A DNA stretch of 64,000 bases, from the NCBI GenBank assembly GCA_019636845.1, contig JAHBWV010000001.1, positions 2,914,001 to 2,978,000 on the forward strand, in the 5' to 3' direction. The DNA comes from Phycisphaeraceae bacterium (GTDB lineage: Bacteria > Planctomycetota > Phycisphaerae > Phycisphaerales > UBA1924). Below are positions 55,592-64,000 of the stretch, piece by piece. The notes below the pieces were generated by a model. That model ran no database searches and was not told the origin of the DNA. It saw only the letters and a program-made list of their open reading frames with translations. Each line of letters starts with the position of its first letter. Within the stretch, counting starts at the first letter, position 1. A program made the translations under genes and the position numbers.

Positions 55592-56481
55592 TGGCCAGGA
55601 ACCCTTTCCTCATGCCCCAGTTCATCGCTGCGGTTGTGTTGCTGGGACTCTCGTCGATCGGGATCAGCGCGGGTATCCGCGCGTACGGGATCTACCTTTC
55701 GAAGCTGCCGATCGAGGCGCCGGACGGGCGGACGCTGAACAGTCTGCCGCCCGAGACTGCGAGTTGGGTCAAGCTCGGGAATGATCGGATCGAGTCGGCG
55801 GATATCGTGGCGACGCTGGGGACTGACAACTATCTGTCGCGCACGTATATCGAGAAGAATCCGGCGGATCCGACCCGTCCGCGTGTGGTTGAGCTGCATC
55901 TGGCGTACTACACGGGGATGATCGACACGGTGCCGCACGTGCCGGACCGCTGCTTTATCGGTGGCGGGATGACGCAGGGGACGAACGCACAGGTGCTGCC
56001 CCTGGCGTTGGATCGTTCGAGGTGGTTCCAGGATCCGGATGTTCCCGAGGAGATGCGTGGCACGATCTGGCGCGCGCGGCTCGCGGACGATTCGAGGTTC
56101 ACGTCTCGTCCCGGTCAGTCGGTGCGTTTGCCGCGTGAGCCCGACGCGATGCGGATGCGGACGATGGGTTTCGATATTCCGGGCGGGCCTCGCATCTACG
56201 CGGGGTACTTCTTCATCGCGAACGGCGGGCACGTGCCGACGGCGCAGGATGTCCGTCTGCTGGCGTTCAATCTGACAGATGATTATGCGTATTACATGAA
56301 GGTGCAGTGCACGAGTTCCACGGCTTCTTCGGCGGAAGATCTGGCGGCGATGTCGTCGGAGCTTCTTTCCGAGTTGATCGGGGAGATCATGCTCTGCGTG
56401 CCCGACTGGGTGGACGTGCAGACCGGGCGTTATCCGGCGGACAACCCCAAGAGGAACGGGGGGGGGAGCGGTCGTTCCTGA
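55591..56481 (+). CDS. EpsI family exosortase-associated protein
   Basis: A 296-residue protein with one N-terminal membrane helix (about residues 7-29) and an extracytoplasmic EpsI-type domain, recognisable by VELHLAYYTGMIDTVPHVPDRCFIGGG in outline (Tyr-Tyr, then H-x-P-D-x-C). In other bacteria EpsI is fused to or follows the exosortase and is needed for exopolysaccharide-linked sorting. Its ATG at 55591 overlaps the exosortase stop, giving strict co-translation. Confidence 0.9.
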   Translation: MARNPFLMPQFIAAVVLLGLSSIGISAGIRAYGIYLSKLPIEAPDGRTLNSLPPETASWVKLGNDRIESADIVATLGTDNYLSRTYIEKNPADPTRPRVVELHLAYYTGMIDTVPHVPDRCFIGGGMTQGTNAQVLPLALDRSRWFQDPDVPEEMRGTIWRARLADDSRFTSRPGQSVRLPREPDAMRMRTMGFDIPGGPRIYAGYFFIANGGHVPTAQDVRLLAFNLTDDYAYYMKVQCTSSTASSAEDLAAMSSELLSELIGEIMLCVPDWVDVQTGRYPADNPKRNGGGSGRS

Positions 56482-56511
56482 CGGCCCTCGCATTCCCTAG
56501 AGGATCGAAAC

Positions 56512-59500
56512 ATGGCTTCGCGCGTTAACGTCAAGTTCGTAGTCATTCTCTCTGCGGCGCTCACGCTTGTGTGCGGCGTGGTGGCGTATGTGGGCATCAC
56601 GGTCGTGCTCAAGTCCGGCGAGGACCTTGTGCGGATGGGTGACGCGAAGCTCAAGGAGGCGGAGAGCGCCGAGAGTGCGGGGAACAACGCGCTGGCTCAG
56701 GAGGCGTATGGCGCGTCCGCGTTCCTGTACTCGAAGGCCGTGGCGAAGGATCGCTCGAACGTTGAGTTCCTGGATCGCTGGGCGACGGCCCTCTCTCGCT
56801 GGACGCCGGACACGCAGACGGCGTACCGATCGGCGTTCGAGCGGACGATGGCGATCAAGCGTCAGAAGGCGATCCTGCTGCGAACGGATCTCGATGCGCA
56901 CCACGACTATCTGGGGACGCTCGAGCGTCAGATTCTGCTGGGAGATCTGTCGCGGCAGAGTCTTGACTATCTGATCTCGGAGGCGGGTGCCGCTCTGCAA
57001 TACTTTGAGAACGACGCGGGTGACTCGCTGCGTCGTTATCGCGGGCGTGCGCTGGTCGAGATCATGGACTCGAATCTCGAGTTGTCCGAGCAGCAGCGCG
57101 AGCAGGCGCGGGCGGATCTGCTGTCGGCTCTGAGGGTGGAGCCGACGAACGCGACGGCGGCGGTCGCTCTGGCACGTTGGGGGCGTTCTGAATCGAAACG
57201 AGTCGCGGGGCTGGGCGAGGCGCAGCGAGCGTCGGAGATCGAGCGTGAGGCCGTGGGTGCGCTGCGTGCCTTCGTGGAGCAGAACCCGACGAACACGACA
57301 GGTCTTCTGGGGCTTCTGACGATTGACACGGAGGCCTCGCTGGCGGGCGGAGGGGCTCAGGAGAGCGGGCGTCGGGCGTTGCTCTCATCGCTTCGGCCTC
57401 GTCTTGACGCTGTGCGTGAGGCGATGATGGCGGATGATCCGGCGAATCTGGACATTCTGACGATTGCCCGATATCGCCTGCTTGAGTCTCTGCTGGATCC
57501 GGAGTCGGGGAGCGAATCCACACGTGAGATACTTGCGCGGGCGATTGCGGCGAAGCCGACGGACCCTGATCTGCTTGCGATGAACGCGCGTCTGAGCTTT
57601 GATCTGAGGCAGTTCGCGCGGGCGATTGATGAGTACCAGGCGGTCGCGGATCTGAAGCCTCGTCCGGTGAGTCTTGAGGGGATGCGTCGGTACCTGAGGC
57701 GGGTGGAGGCGATCTCGCAGCAGGCCGAGTCGGTGCTCGGCATGTGGGAACAGACCACCGGCGCCGAGGAGCGGACCGCGCTCGTGGAGCGGGCGAGCAA
57801 GTACCGCCAGGCGCTGGCCGCGGAGTTGCCGACGGACGCCCCCGCGCTGCTGCTGCTCGATGCGAAGATCGCGATCGCATCCGGGCGCGACTCCGATGCA
57901 CAGCGCCTGTTGTTCACGTACAACGAGCGCACGCTGAGCAACGACGTGCAGGGCGTGTGGCTGCTCGGGCAGGTGACGATGCGGACGCAGCCGGGGATTG
58001 CGCGTCGGCAGTTCGAGCGGGTGCTCCAGATGCAGCCGGGCAACGCCGCGGCGATGATCGCGCTGGCGAGCATGGAGTCGCAGCTTCAGAATCACACGCG
58101 GGCGATCGAGTTGTACCGCCAGGCGCTGGCGATCAACCCCGGGAACGAGCAGGCGCAGCGCGGGCTTGACACGTCGCTGATCGCAACGAACCAGAAGTCT
58201 TCGGATGATCCTGTCATCCAGATCATCATCGACGCGCGGCGGACCGAGGCGGGGACGATGGAGAACCCGGGCGATGTGGCGGGCGCGGTCGCGATGCTCG
58301 AGCGCGGTGTGGTGGAGCACGATCTGGATCTGCGTCTGGTTTCGGAGCTCGTGCGTCTGTATCTGGACCGCGAAGAGGTTGCGAAAGCGCGGCAGCTGGT
58401 GTCCCAGGCGTCGGGACGCCACCCTCAGCATGACTCGTTGACGCGCCTTCAGAATGCTCTGGCCAAGGGCGATCCGGTCGAGGCGGCGATCGATCTGATC
58501 GATACGTCTGATCTGGCGCCGGCGACGAAGGAGTTGAACAAGTATCGGCTGTATCGCTCTCGCGGGCGGTCTGCGGAGGCCACCCGTGCGATCCTCGAAG
58601 CACAGCGACTTGCGCCGGATGATGCGGGCGTGATCGAGGTTGCGTTCAACGACGCGCTTGAGGCGCGTGACATCGAGCGTGCCAAGTCGATCGTCGAGCG
58701 AGCGACGCGTCTGGACACCGACCGTGTGGGTGGACTGACGTATCGGGCGCGTGTCGAGATGCTTGAGGGCAAGACCGCAGAGTCTGCGCGGACGCTGCAG
58801 CAGGCGATCAACGCGGGCGCCCCGTCGATCGGTGTCCACAGACTGCTGGGACGTCAGCTGGTGAACCTCGGACGCGAGCAGGAGGGCTTCGCTTCCTATC
58901 GGCGTGCGCTGGAGATGCGTCCGGACGACGTGCAGACGATCAACGAGTTGATTGCGGTGCTGGTTCGCTCGAATCGCCTGCAGGAGGCGTTGACGGTGGC
59001 GCGTGATTCTGAGAAGTACGCGCGGACGGACCGGACCTTCCAGAACCTCTGGATGGACCTTGAGGCGGCGGTTGGTGACAAGGCGCTGGCGCTGAGCCGC
59101 CGGATGCGGATGGTCGAGCTTGATCCTGAGAATCGCGAGAACCGGGTCGCGCTGGCGGCGATCCTGATCGAGACAGCGCGGTGGGCAGAGGCGCGGAAGG
59201 TGATCGATGATCTGCGTGCCTCGGGCGACTCGCTGCAGTTGGTGGAGCTGGACGCCAAGTGGCACGCCGATCAGAACGATGTTGACGGAGCTCGCGGCGT
59301 GTTCGTCGGTTACATCACCGAGCAGGACCCCGCGACGCTGACGTCGGAGCCGTACATCGTCTTCGGTCGGTTCATGCTGAACCGACGGCTGAACGAGGTG
59401 GGGATTGCGGCTCTGAATCAGGCGAGGACGCGTCAGAATCCGAAGGTGCTGGAGGCGGACAAGGAGCTTGCGGACTCTCTCTTCCGGCTGCAGCAGTTTG

Positions 59501-61074
59501 CCGATGCGTCGGCCCTCTACAAGGGTGTGCTGGATGCGAACGCGGACACGCCGGAGCAGTTGTACCGGCTGCGTTACATCGAGACGCTGCTTCGCCTGCA
59601 GCAGTGGGACAACGCGGACGCTCAGATCGCGGGATTCGGTGATCGCGTCGACAACGATCCGATTGTGCTGATGCTTCGCGCGGACATCGCGAAGGGTCGG
59701 GGCGATATGCGTCGCTGCCGCGAGATTCTCGACAGGGCTGTGGCCGTTGCGCCGGAGGATGCGCTGGTGTACGTTGAGCGTGCGCAGGCGCGTGCGCAGG
59801 ACCCGCTGCTTGTCGGGCAGGCGATGCAGGACCTTGACCGAGCGTTGCAGCTGCGTCCGTCGCTGTGGCAGGCGCTCCGGATTCGTGCCGCGATCCGCGC
59901 CCAGCAGGGTGACATCGAGGGCGCGCTGGCGGATCTGCGTTCGGCCGTGACCGCGAATCCGGCTCTGAATGAGCTTCGATACGGCCTGATGCTGGAGCTG
60001 CTGAATCGCGGGCGTTCGACGGACGCGGCGGAAGTGGCGGAGCAGGGCCTTTCTCAGCGGCCGGGCGATCTCATGCTGATGCTCGGCTCCGGGCAGATCT
60101 TTGCCGAACGCGGTCAATGGCCTCGGGCGGCGGTGTTCTACCGGCGTGCGTGGATGCAGGCGCAGGACGTGGCGACGGCGCAGTTGTATGTTGAGTCGCT
60201 GCTGAACATGACGCCCCCGGATCTGACCGAGGCGACGAACGTGCTCAACCGCATGGGCGAGCGTGTGACGAACGACCCATCGCTGATTCTGGCGCGAGCG
60301 GAGATCCTTGCGAAGCGGAACCGGCTGGACGATGCGCGTCGGGAGTTGACGGCGTCTTACACGAACGTGAGGAATGAGCCGCGCCAGATCATGGCGTGGT
60401 ACGCCGCGGCTCGACGGATTCTGACGCGTCCGGGCGAGCTTGCCTCGTACCTGGAGCTGCTTGAGCGTGAGATTCCGGATCCGTGGGTGACGTACCTGCG
60501 GGGTCGGACGTTGTCCGAGAGCAGCGCGACGCTCTCGCAGGGCGTTGAGCTGCTGCGTCGGGTGCAGGGTACCAACAACGTTGCGTTGGGTGTGAACGCG
60601 TTCCGCAGCGAGGGCGGCTCTTACTACGCTCTTGATCGGTACGAGGAAGCGGTGGAGGCGTGGAAGCGCGGGATCCAGAAGTACGCGGACGACTGGGAGA
60701 TGAACAACAACCTGGGCTTTGTGCTGGCCAAGAAGCTCGGGCGTGCATCCGAGGCGGTGCCCTTTGCCGAGCACGCGGCCCGTATGAACCCGAATGTCGC
60801 GGAGATCCAGGACACGCTGGGTGTCGCGTACACGATGACCAAGCAGTTCGACAAGGCCGATGCGGCCTTGCAGAAGGCGATGTCGCTCTCCCGCGCCGGG
60901 TCTGAGTCGCAGATCACGATCATGGTGCACCAGGGTGTTCTCGACCACGCGATGGGGAACATGGAGAGCGCCAGGACCCGTGCGAAATCGGCGGACGAGC
61001 TGCTTCGGGCGATGCCGACGGAGAACCCCTCGATCCGTGCGGAGGTTGATGCGTTGCTTCGGCTTGTCCAATAA
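56512..61074 (+). CDS. giant TPR-repeat protein of the exosortase/EPS locus
   Basis: A 1520-residue protein. A single N-terminal membrane helix (about residues 8-30) without a lipobox is followed by more than 30 helical hairpins with TPR character, for example ALAINPGNEQAQRGL and ALQKAMSLSRAGSES, so nearly the whole protein is a superhelical scaffold outside the membrane. Similar large TPR proteins (PrsT type) accompany exosortases and are thought to organise the export machinery. ATG 56512 has GAGGA upstream. It lies 30 bases after the EpsI gene. Confidence 0.88.
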   Translation: MASRVNVKFVVILSAALTLVCGVVAYVGITVVLKSGEDLVRMGDAKLKEAESAESAGNNALAQEAYGASAFLYSKAVAKDRSNVEFLDRWATALSRWTPDTQTAYRSAFERTMAIKRQKAILLRTDLDAHHDYLGTLERQILLGDLSRQSLDYLISEAGAALQYFENDAGDSLRRYRGRALVEIMDSNLELSEQQREQARADLLSALRVEPTNATAAVALARWGRSESKRVAGLGEAQRASEIEREAVGALRAFVEQNPTNTTGLLGLLTIDTEASLAGGGAQESGRRALLSSLRPRLDAVREAMMADDPANLDILTIARYRLLESLLDPESGSESTREILARAIAAKPTDPDLLAMNARLSFDLRQFARAIDEYQAVADLKPRPVSLEGMRRYLRRVEAISQQAESVLGMWEQTTGAEERTALVERASKYRQALAAELPTDAPALLLLDAKIAIASGRDSDAQRLLFTYNERTLSNDVQGVWLLGQVTMRTQPGIARRQFERVLQMQPGNAAAMIALASMESQLQNHTRAIELYRQALAINPGNEQAQRGLDTSLIATNQKSSDDPVIQIIIDARRTEAGTMENPGDVAGAVAMLERGVVEHDLDLRLVSELVRLYLDREEVAKARQLVSQASGRHPQHDSLTRLQNALAKGDPVEAAIDLIDTSDLAPATKELNKYRLYRSRGRSAEATRAILEAQRLAPDDAGVIEVAFNDALEARDIERAKSIVERATRLDTDRVGGLTYRARVEMLEGKTAESARTLQQAINAGAPSIGVHRLLGRQLVNLGREQEGFASYRRALEMRPDDVQTINELIAVLVRSNRLQEALTVARDSEKYARTDRTFQNLWMDLEAAVGDKALALSRRMRMVELDPENRENRVALAAILIETARWAEARKVIDDLRASGDSLQLVELDAKWHADQNDVDGARGVFVGYITEQDPATLTSEPYIVFGRFMLNRRLNEVGIAALNQARTRQNPKVLEADKELADSLFRLQQFADASALYKGVLDANADTPEQLYRLRYIETLLRLQQWDNADAQIAGFGDRVDNDPIVLMLRADIAKGRGDMRRCREILDRAVAVAPEDALVYVERAQARAQDPLLVGQAMQDLDRALQLRPSLWQALRIRAAIRAQQGDIEGALADLRSAVTANPALNELRYGLMLELLNRGRSTDAAEVAEQGLSQRPGDLMLMLGSGQIFAERGQWPRAAVFYRRAWMQAQDVATAQLYVESLLNMTPPDLTEATNVLNRMGERVTNDPSLILARAEILAKRNRLDDARRELTASYTNVRNEPRQIMAWYAAARRILTRPGELASYLELLEREIPDPWVTYLRGRTLSESSATLSQGVELLRRVQGTNNVALGVNAFRSEGGSYYALDRYEEAVEAWKRGIQKYADDWEMNNNLGFVLAKKLGRASEAVPFAEHAARMNPNVAEIQDTLGVAYTMTKQFDKADAALQKAMSLSRAGSESQITIMVHQGVLDHAMGNMESARTRAKSADELLRAMPTENPSIRAEVDALLRLVQ

Positions 61075-61180
61075 CTCGGGCTCACGCCGGGTCTCATCCC
61101 GGCCGATACAGACGACGAAACAGGATCAGATCGACCACGGGCCTTTCAATGGGCCGGCTCCTTCAGAAGAGATGTGAACC

Positions 61181-63394
61181 ATGAGCACCGCTCCCGCTCC
61201 TCGCCCGCCCGTTCCGGCGCCCTCGCGTCCCGCGCCAGCCCCGCAGCCGGGGATGGCCATTCCGACGCTGGATCCGATCAAGCTGTTCAGGAAGTACCAG
61301 TGGATCCTGCTGATCGCGAGCTTCGTCGGGATCGGCGTGGGCATCGCGTTGCACGTTGGGCTGCTGCGGTTCTATCCGACGTTCCGCGCGACGGCGATCT
61401 TCCAGTGCTATGCGCCCCAGGTGAGCGCGGGGTCTGTCGAGGGCGCGATCCGAGCCGATCGAGATGAGTTCGAGCGTTTCATGGCGACGCAGGCGCTCGT
61501 GATCAAGTCCGACGTGGTGCTGCAGCGGTTCGCCAACGACCCGCGGCTGGAGCGTGAGGCGCCGAACTGGACGCGGACGTTCTACGAGAATGGGCGTTAC
61601 AACCCCTCGCTGGCGATCGAGAGCATCAAGAAGACCCTGAAGGTTCGCGCGGTCTCCGGCTCGCAGTTCATCGAGATGTCGATGGGTTGGCGGAAGCGTG
61701 AGGACGTGGCGGCGGTCGTCGGCCTGATGCGTCAGTCGTATCTCGAGGTGCTGCGGACGCAGACCGGCTCGGAATCGACGAAGAAGAAGGACTCGCTGGT
61801 CCGCACGATCCAGGATCTGGACCGCGAGCTGACCCGACTCCAGGGCAGCAAGCGTCAGCTGATCGCGGACAGCCGGATCGATTCTCTCGACCAGCGGTTC
61901 AATGAGACGCAGAACGCGCTGCAGCAGTTGCAGACGAAGGTCGTGCAGGTCCGCCTGGACCTTGAGTCGATCCGAACGACGCTCGCAAACTACGAGCAGG
62001 AACTGAACTCCCCGGCGGGTCCGAACTACCCGGACGAGCTGCGTGCGCAGGTCGATATGGACCCGGTGATGAACAACGCGCGGTCCGTGCTGAACAACAT
62101 GGAGAGCCAGTTGAAGGCGCTCCAGCAGAACGGGTACGGCCCGATGCACCGCGAGGTGACGCTGCTCCGTGCCCAGATCGATGGGCAGAAGGCGCAGATC
62201 GAGCAGCTTCGTCAGTCGATCCTGGCGGACCGATTCGCGGCGATCATCGACGGCGCTCGGCGTGCGAAGGCGGGTCTTGAGGCGCAGCAGCTGGACTCGG
62301 ACACGCAGGTGCAGCAGTTCCAGGCGCGTCTGGTAGAGATCACGAACATCCAGGCACAGATCCGGGACCTTGATCAGCAGATCGAGCGCGTGATCACGTC
62401 CCGCTCGGCGCGTCAGGATGAGCTGAGCAACCTGCAGGCCGTTGACCGCCTCGAGACGAACACGCGCGTCGTGACCTATCAGACCGAGACGGTGCCGGAT
62501 CAGGTTGCGTTCCCTGTGATCTACATCACGGTTCCGCTCGGCTACATCGCGGTCGTGGGCATGGTCGGGCTCTGGATCCTTGTACGTGAGATTCTTGATC
62601 AGCGCATCAAGGGGCCGAGCGACATCGCCCTCATCCCTCGGGCGAAGCTGCTCGGCATGATCGCCGCCACGAGCGAGGATCCATCCGGGGTGAAGGCGGT
62701 CGAGACGGTCGTGAGAGATCAGCCGACCTCGGTGCTCACGGAGAACTTCCGACAGCTGCGTGCGCCGCTGACGAAGCGCCTGCAGGCATCGGGGCACAGG
62801 TCGCTGGTCGTGATCGGCGGGATGCCGGGATCGGGGGCGACCTCGGTCGTGACGAACCTGGCGTTCGCGTTCTCCGGCGCGGAGATCAGGGTGCTTGTCG
62901 TTGATGCCAACTTCAGGCGTCCGTCGCTCCACAAGATCCTCGGGAAGAACGAGGGGCCGGGGCTGGCGGATGTGCTGGCCAGATCGACGTCCTTTGAGTC
63001 GGCAGTGCAGCCGGCCTCCAAGCCGGGTGAACCGGACCTGCTCTCGGTGGGCACGGCGGCGAACCGGATATTCGAGCGTCTGGGCGCGAAGGCGATGTCG
63101 GAGGTTCTCGAGCAGGCATCGGCCGCGTATGACATGGTGATCATCGACACCGCGCCAGCGGTCGTTTCCGGCGACGGGCTCGCGATCGCCAACCGTGCGG
63201 ACGCGTCGATCCTTGTGGTCAAGGCGTTGTCTGAGAAGCGTGGCCTGGTGGCGCGGCTCCGGAACGAGCTGTCGGACACGCGGGCGGAGTTCCTCGGTGT
63301 GATCATCAACGGCGTTCGCTCGTCCGCGGGCGGGTATTTCCGACGCAACATCCGCGCCACGGCAGATTACCAGAGGCCTCAGACGAACGCCTGA
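61181..63394 (+). CDS. Wzc/GumC-like polysaccharide co-polymerase with altered P-loop
   Basis: A 737-residue protein that should set exopolysaccharide chain length. A Pro-rich cytosolic start is followed by a first membrane helix (about 38-60), a long periplasmic coiled coil (about 190-420), a second helix (about 440-468) and a C-terminal BY-kinase-like domain. There Walker A' (VLVVDANFRRPSLHKIL) and Walker B (MVIIDTAPAV) are normal, but the P-loop reads GMPGSGATS, with A553 where the lysine should be. The C-terminus has only two tyrosines in the last 25 residues, not a Tyr cluster. ATP use and autophosphorylation are thus doubtful. Confidence 0.9.
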   Translation: MSTAPAPRPPVPAPSRPAPAPQPGMAIPTLDPIKLFRKYQWILLIASFVGIGVGIALHVGLLRFYPTFRATAIFQCYAPQVSAGSVEGAIRADRDEFERFMATQALVIKSDVVLQRFANDPRLEREAPNWTRTFYENGRYNPSLAIESIKKTLKVRAVSGSQFIEMSMGWRKREDVAAVVGLMRQSYLEVLRTQTGSESTKKKDSLVRTIQDLDRELTRLQGSKRQLIADSRIDSLDQRFNETQNALQQLQTKVVQVRLDLESIRTTLANYEQELNSPAGPNYPDELRAQVDMDPVMNNARSVLNNMESQLKALQQNGYGPMHREVTLLRAQIDGQKAQIEQLRQSILADRFAAIIDGARRAKAGLEAQQLDSDTQVQQFQARLVEITNIQAQIRDLDQQIERVITSRSARQDELSNLQAVDRLETNTRVVTYQTETVPDQVAFPVIYITVPLGYIAVVGMVGLWILVREILDQRIKGPSDIALIPRAKLLGMIAATSEDPSGVKAVETVVRDQPTSVLTENFRQLRAPLTKRLQASGHRSLVVIGGMPGSGATSVVTNLAFAFSGAEIRVLVVDANFRRPSLHKILGKNEGPGLADVLARSTSFESAVQPASKPGEPDLLSVGTAANRIFERLGAKAMSEVLEQASAAYDMVIIDTAPAVVSGDGLAIANRADASILVVKALSEKRGLVARLRNELSDTRAEFLGVIINGVRSSAGGYFRRNIRATADYQRPQTNA

Positions 63395-63457
63395 GAGACG
63401 TAGAACCCGTTCGACCTCCGGTGAATCAACACGGCAGCAGATTCGACAAGGGCAGAC

Positions 63458-64000
63458 GTGGCGCAGACAGGAACCAAAGCCGAGATCACCGGCTCGCGCC
63501 GGCGGAGACGCACCCTCGTCAGCGGCGGCAGCGGGTTCATCGGTTCGCACCTTGTGCCCTTGCTGCTTGAGCGTGGCGACCACGTCACGGTGGTCGACAA
63601 TCTCTCGACCGGCAGGCGCGGGAATCTGCCCGACGAGCACCCGTCGATCCGGTTCATCGAGGCCGACCTTCGCGAGGCGTTGCGTGTGCTGGGCCCTGGC
63701 GAGACCTTCGACGAGATCTACCACCTCGCGGCGGCGGTCGGTGTGACACGGGTGCTTGAGGATCCGATCCTTGCGATCGAGACGAATGTCGAGCAGACGG
63801 CGGCGTTGCTGAGGTTCGCGGCGAACCGCGGGCCTGACGGGGGGCCGGTGCCGACGCTGGTGGCCTCGAGCTCCGAGGTGTATGGAAAGGCCGCGAAGTC
63901 GCCGTTCTCTGAGGAGGACGACGTTCTGTACGGTCCGACGACGGTTTCTCGGTGGTCGTACGCGTGCACGAAGGCGATCGATGAGTATCTGGCGATCGCG
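63458..64000 (+). CDS. NAD-dependent sugar-nucleotide epimerase/decarboxylase (3' end outside window)
   Basis: The first 181 codons of an extended short-chain dehydrogenase. The NAD-binding loop is LVSGGSGFIGSHL, the next acidic position is in VVDNLSTGRRGNL, and the active-site region contains ASSSEVYGKAAKSPF with the catalytic Y-x3-K later in SYACTKAID. Such proteins at EPS loci are UDP-glucuronate decarboxylases or UDP-glucose/GlcNAc 4-epimerases. The phrase AAVGVTRVLEDP slightly favours the decarboxylase group. It starts with GTG 63458 and runs off the window. Confidence 0.85.
   Translation, partial: MAQTGTKAEITGSRRRRRTLVSGGSGFIGSHLVPLLLERGDHVTVVDNLSTGRRGNLPDEHPSIRFIEADLREALRVLGPGETFDEIYHLAAAVGVTRVLEDPILAIETNVEQTAALLRFAANRGPDGGPVPTLVASSSEVYGKAAKSPFSEEDDVLYGPTTVSRWSYACTKAIDEYLAIA

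Noticed and set aside
57385-61071. A 1228-codon open frame on the minus strand
   Set aside because: It is antisense to the giant TPR gene. Its translation is an Arg/Leu/His-rich low-complexity product of high GC, with no domain, signal or ribosome site.
61181-63394. Wzc-like gene as a pseudogene
   Set aside because: The frame is intact over 737 codons with normal Walker A' and B motifs; only the P-loop lysine is changed.
61163-63724. An 853-codon open frame on the minus strand
   Set aside because: Antisense shadow of the Wzc-like gene and of the start of the epimerase gene; Arg-rich and without recognisable motifs.

Overview
The window comes from a GC-rich member of the Planctomycetota, most likely class Phycisphaerae. 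This is inferred from the combination of flagellar rod genes, an ECF-sigma/Ser-Thr-kinase pair, PEP-CTERM proteins ending in a PxPGxL-hydrophobic-RRRR tail, an exosortase/EpsI exopolysaccharide locus, dockerin-tailed surface proteins, zinc-ribbon membrane proteins and a Rho factor with a very long glycine-rich N-terminus. The gene set is chromosomal and mostly core. No rRNA, tRNA, CRISPR array, insertion sequence or phage gene was seen.

Layout. 1-8.4 kb: the end of a GldF/GldG-type ABC exporter (+), then minus-strand genes for a zinc-ribbon membrane protein, a DUF444 VWA protein, a flippase-like membrane protein, an exported repeat protein and a small membrane protein. 8.4-18.8 kb: rho, a PH-domain/CoaE fusion with hpt, ppa, a VOC protein, pgi (+), and a membrane Ser/Thr kinase preceded by its ECF-type sigma factor. 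19-23.8 kb: a FmdB-like protein, then flgF-flgG-flgA-flgH behind a sigma-54-like promoter, then rdgB. 23.8-27.4 kb: a hypothetical protein full of palindromic repeats, mqnE (futalosine menaquinone route) and a methyltransferase. 27.7-38 kb: a sulfotransferase, dnaK, an Hsp90-like ATPase coupled to a helical partner, a SpoIIE-type phosphatase and an EamA transporter. 37.4-46 kb: two zinc-ribbon membrane paralogues, an asparaginase-family hydrolase, a second sulfotransferase, a HAD phosphatase, a PEP-CTERM protein, an amine oxidase and a threonine aldolase. 46-52.5 kb: hsp20, a Bfd-like ferredoxin, a cobalamin-riboswitch-led operon (PEP-CTERM surface protein, beta-propeller with dockerin, pseudopilin), a HicAB toxin-antitoxin pair and lipA. 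53-64 kb: an exopolysaccharide/exosortase locus (Wza-like lipoprotein, exosortase, EpsI, giant TPR protein, Wzc-like protein, sugar-nucleotide epimerase cut by the window end).

Three signals stand out. (1) The + strand changes abruptly from C/A-rich to G/T-rich at about 23.76 kb whatever the gene orientation. This is the polarity expected at a replication origin, or alternatively at an inversion junction. (2) dnaK and hsp20 share an identical 18-nt sigma-54-type promoter core. (3) A minus-strand cobalamin riboswitch leads an operon for a surface protein and a beta-propeller, which suggests a PEP-CTERM/dockerin counterpart of the Bacteroides BtuG-type B12 capture proteins. The exosortase at 54.7 kb probably anchors the two PEP-CTERM proteins encoded here.
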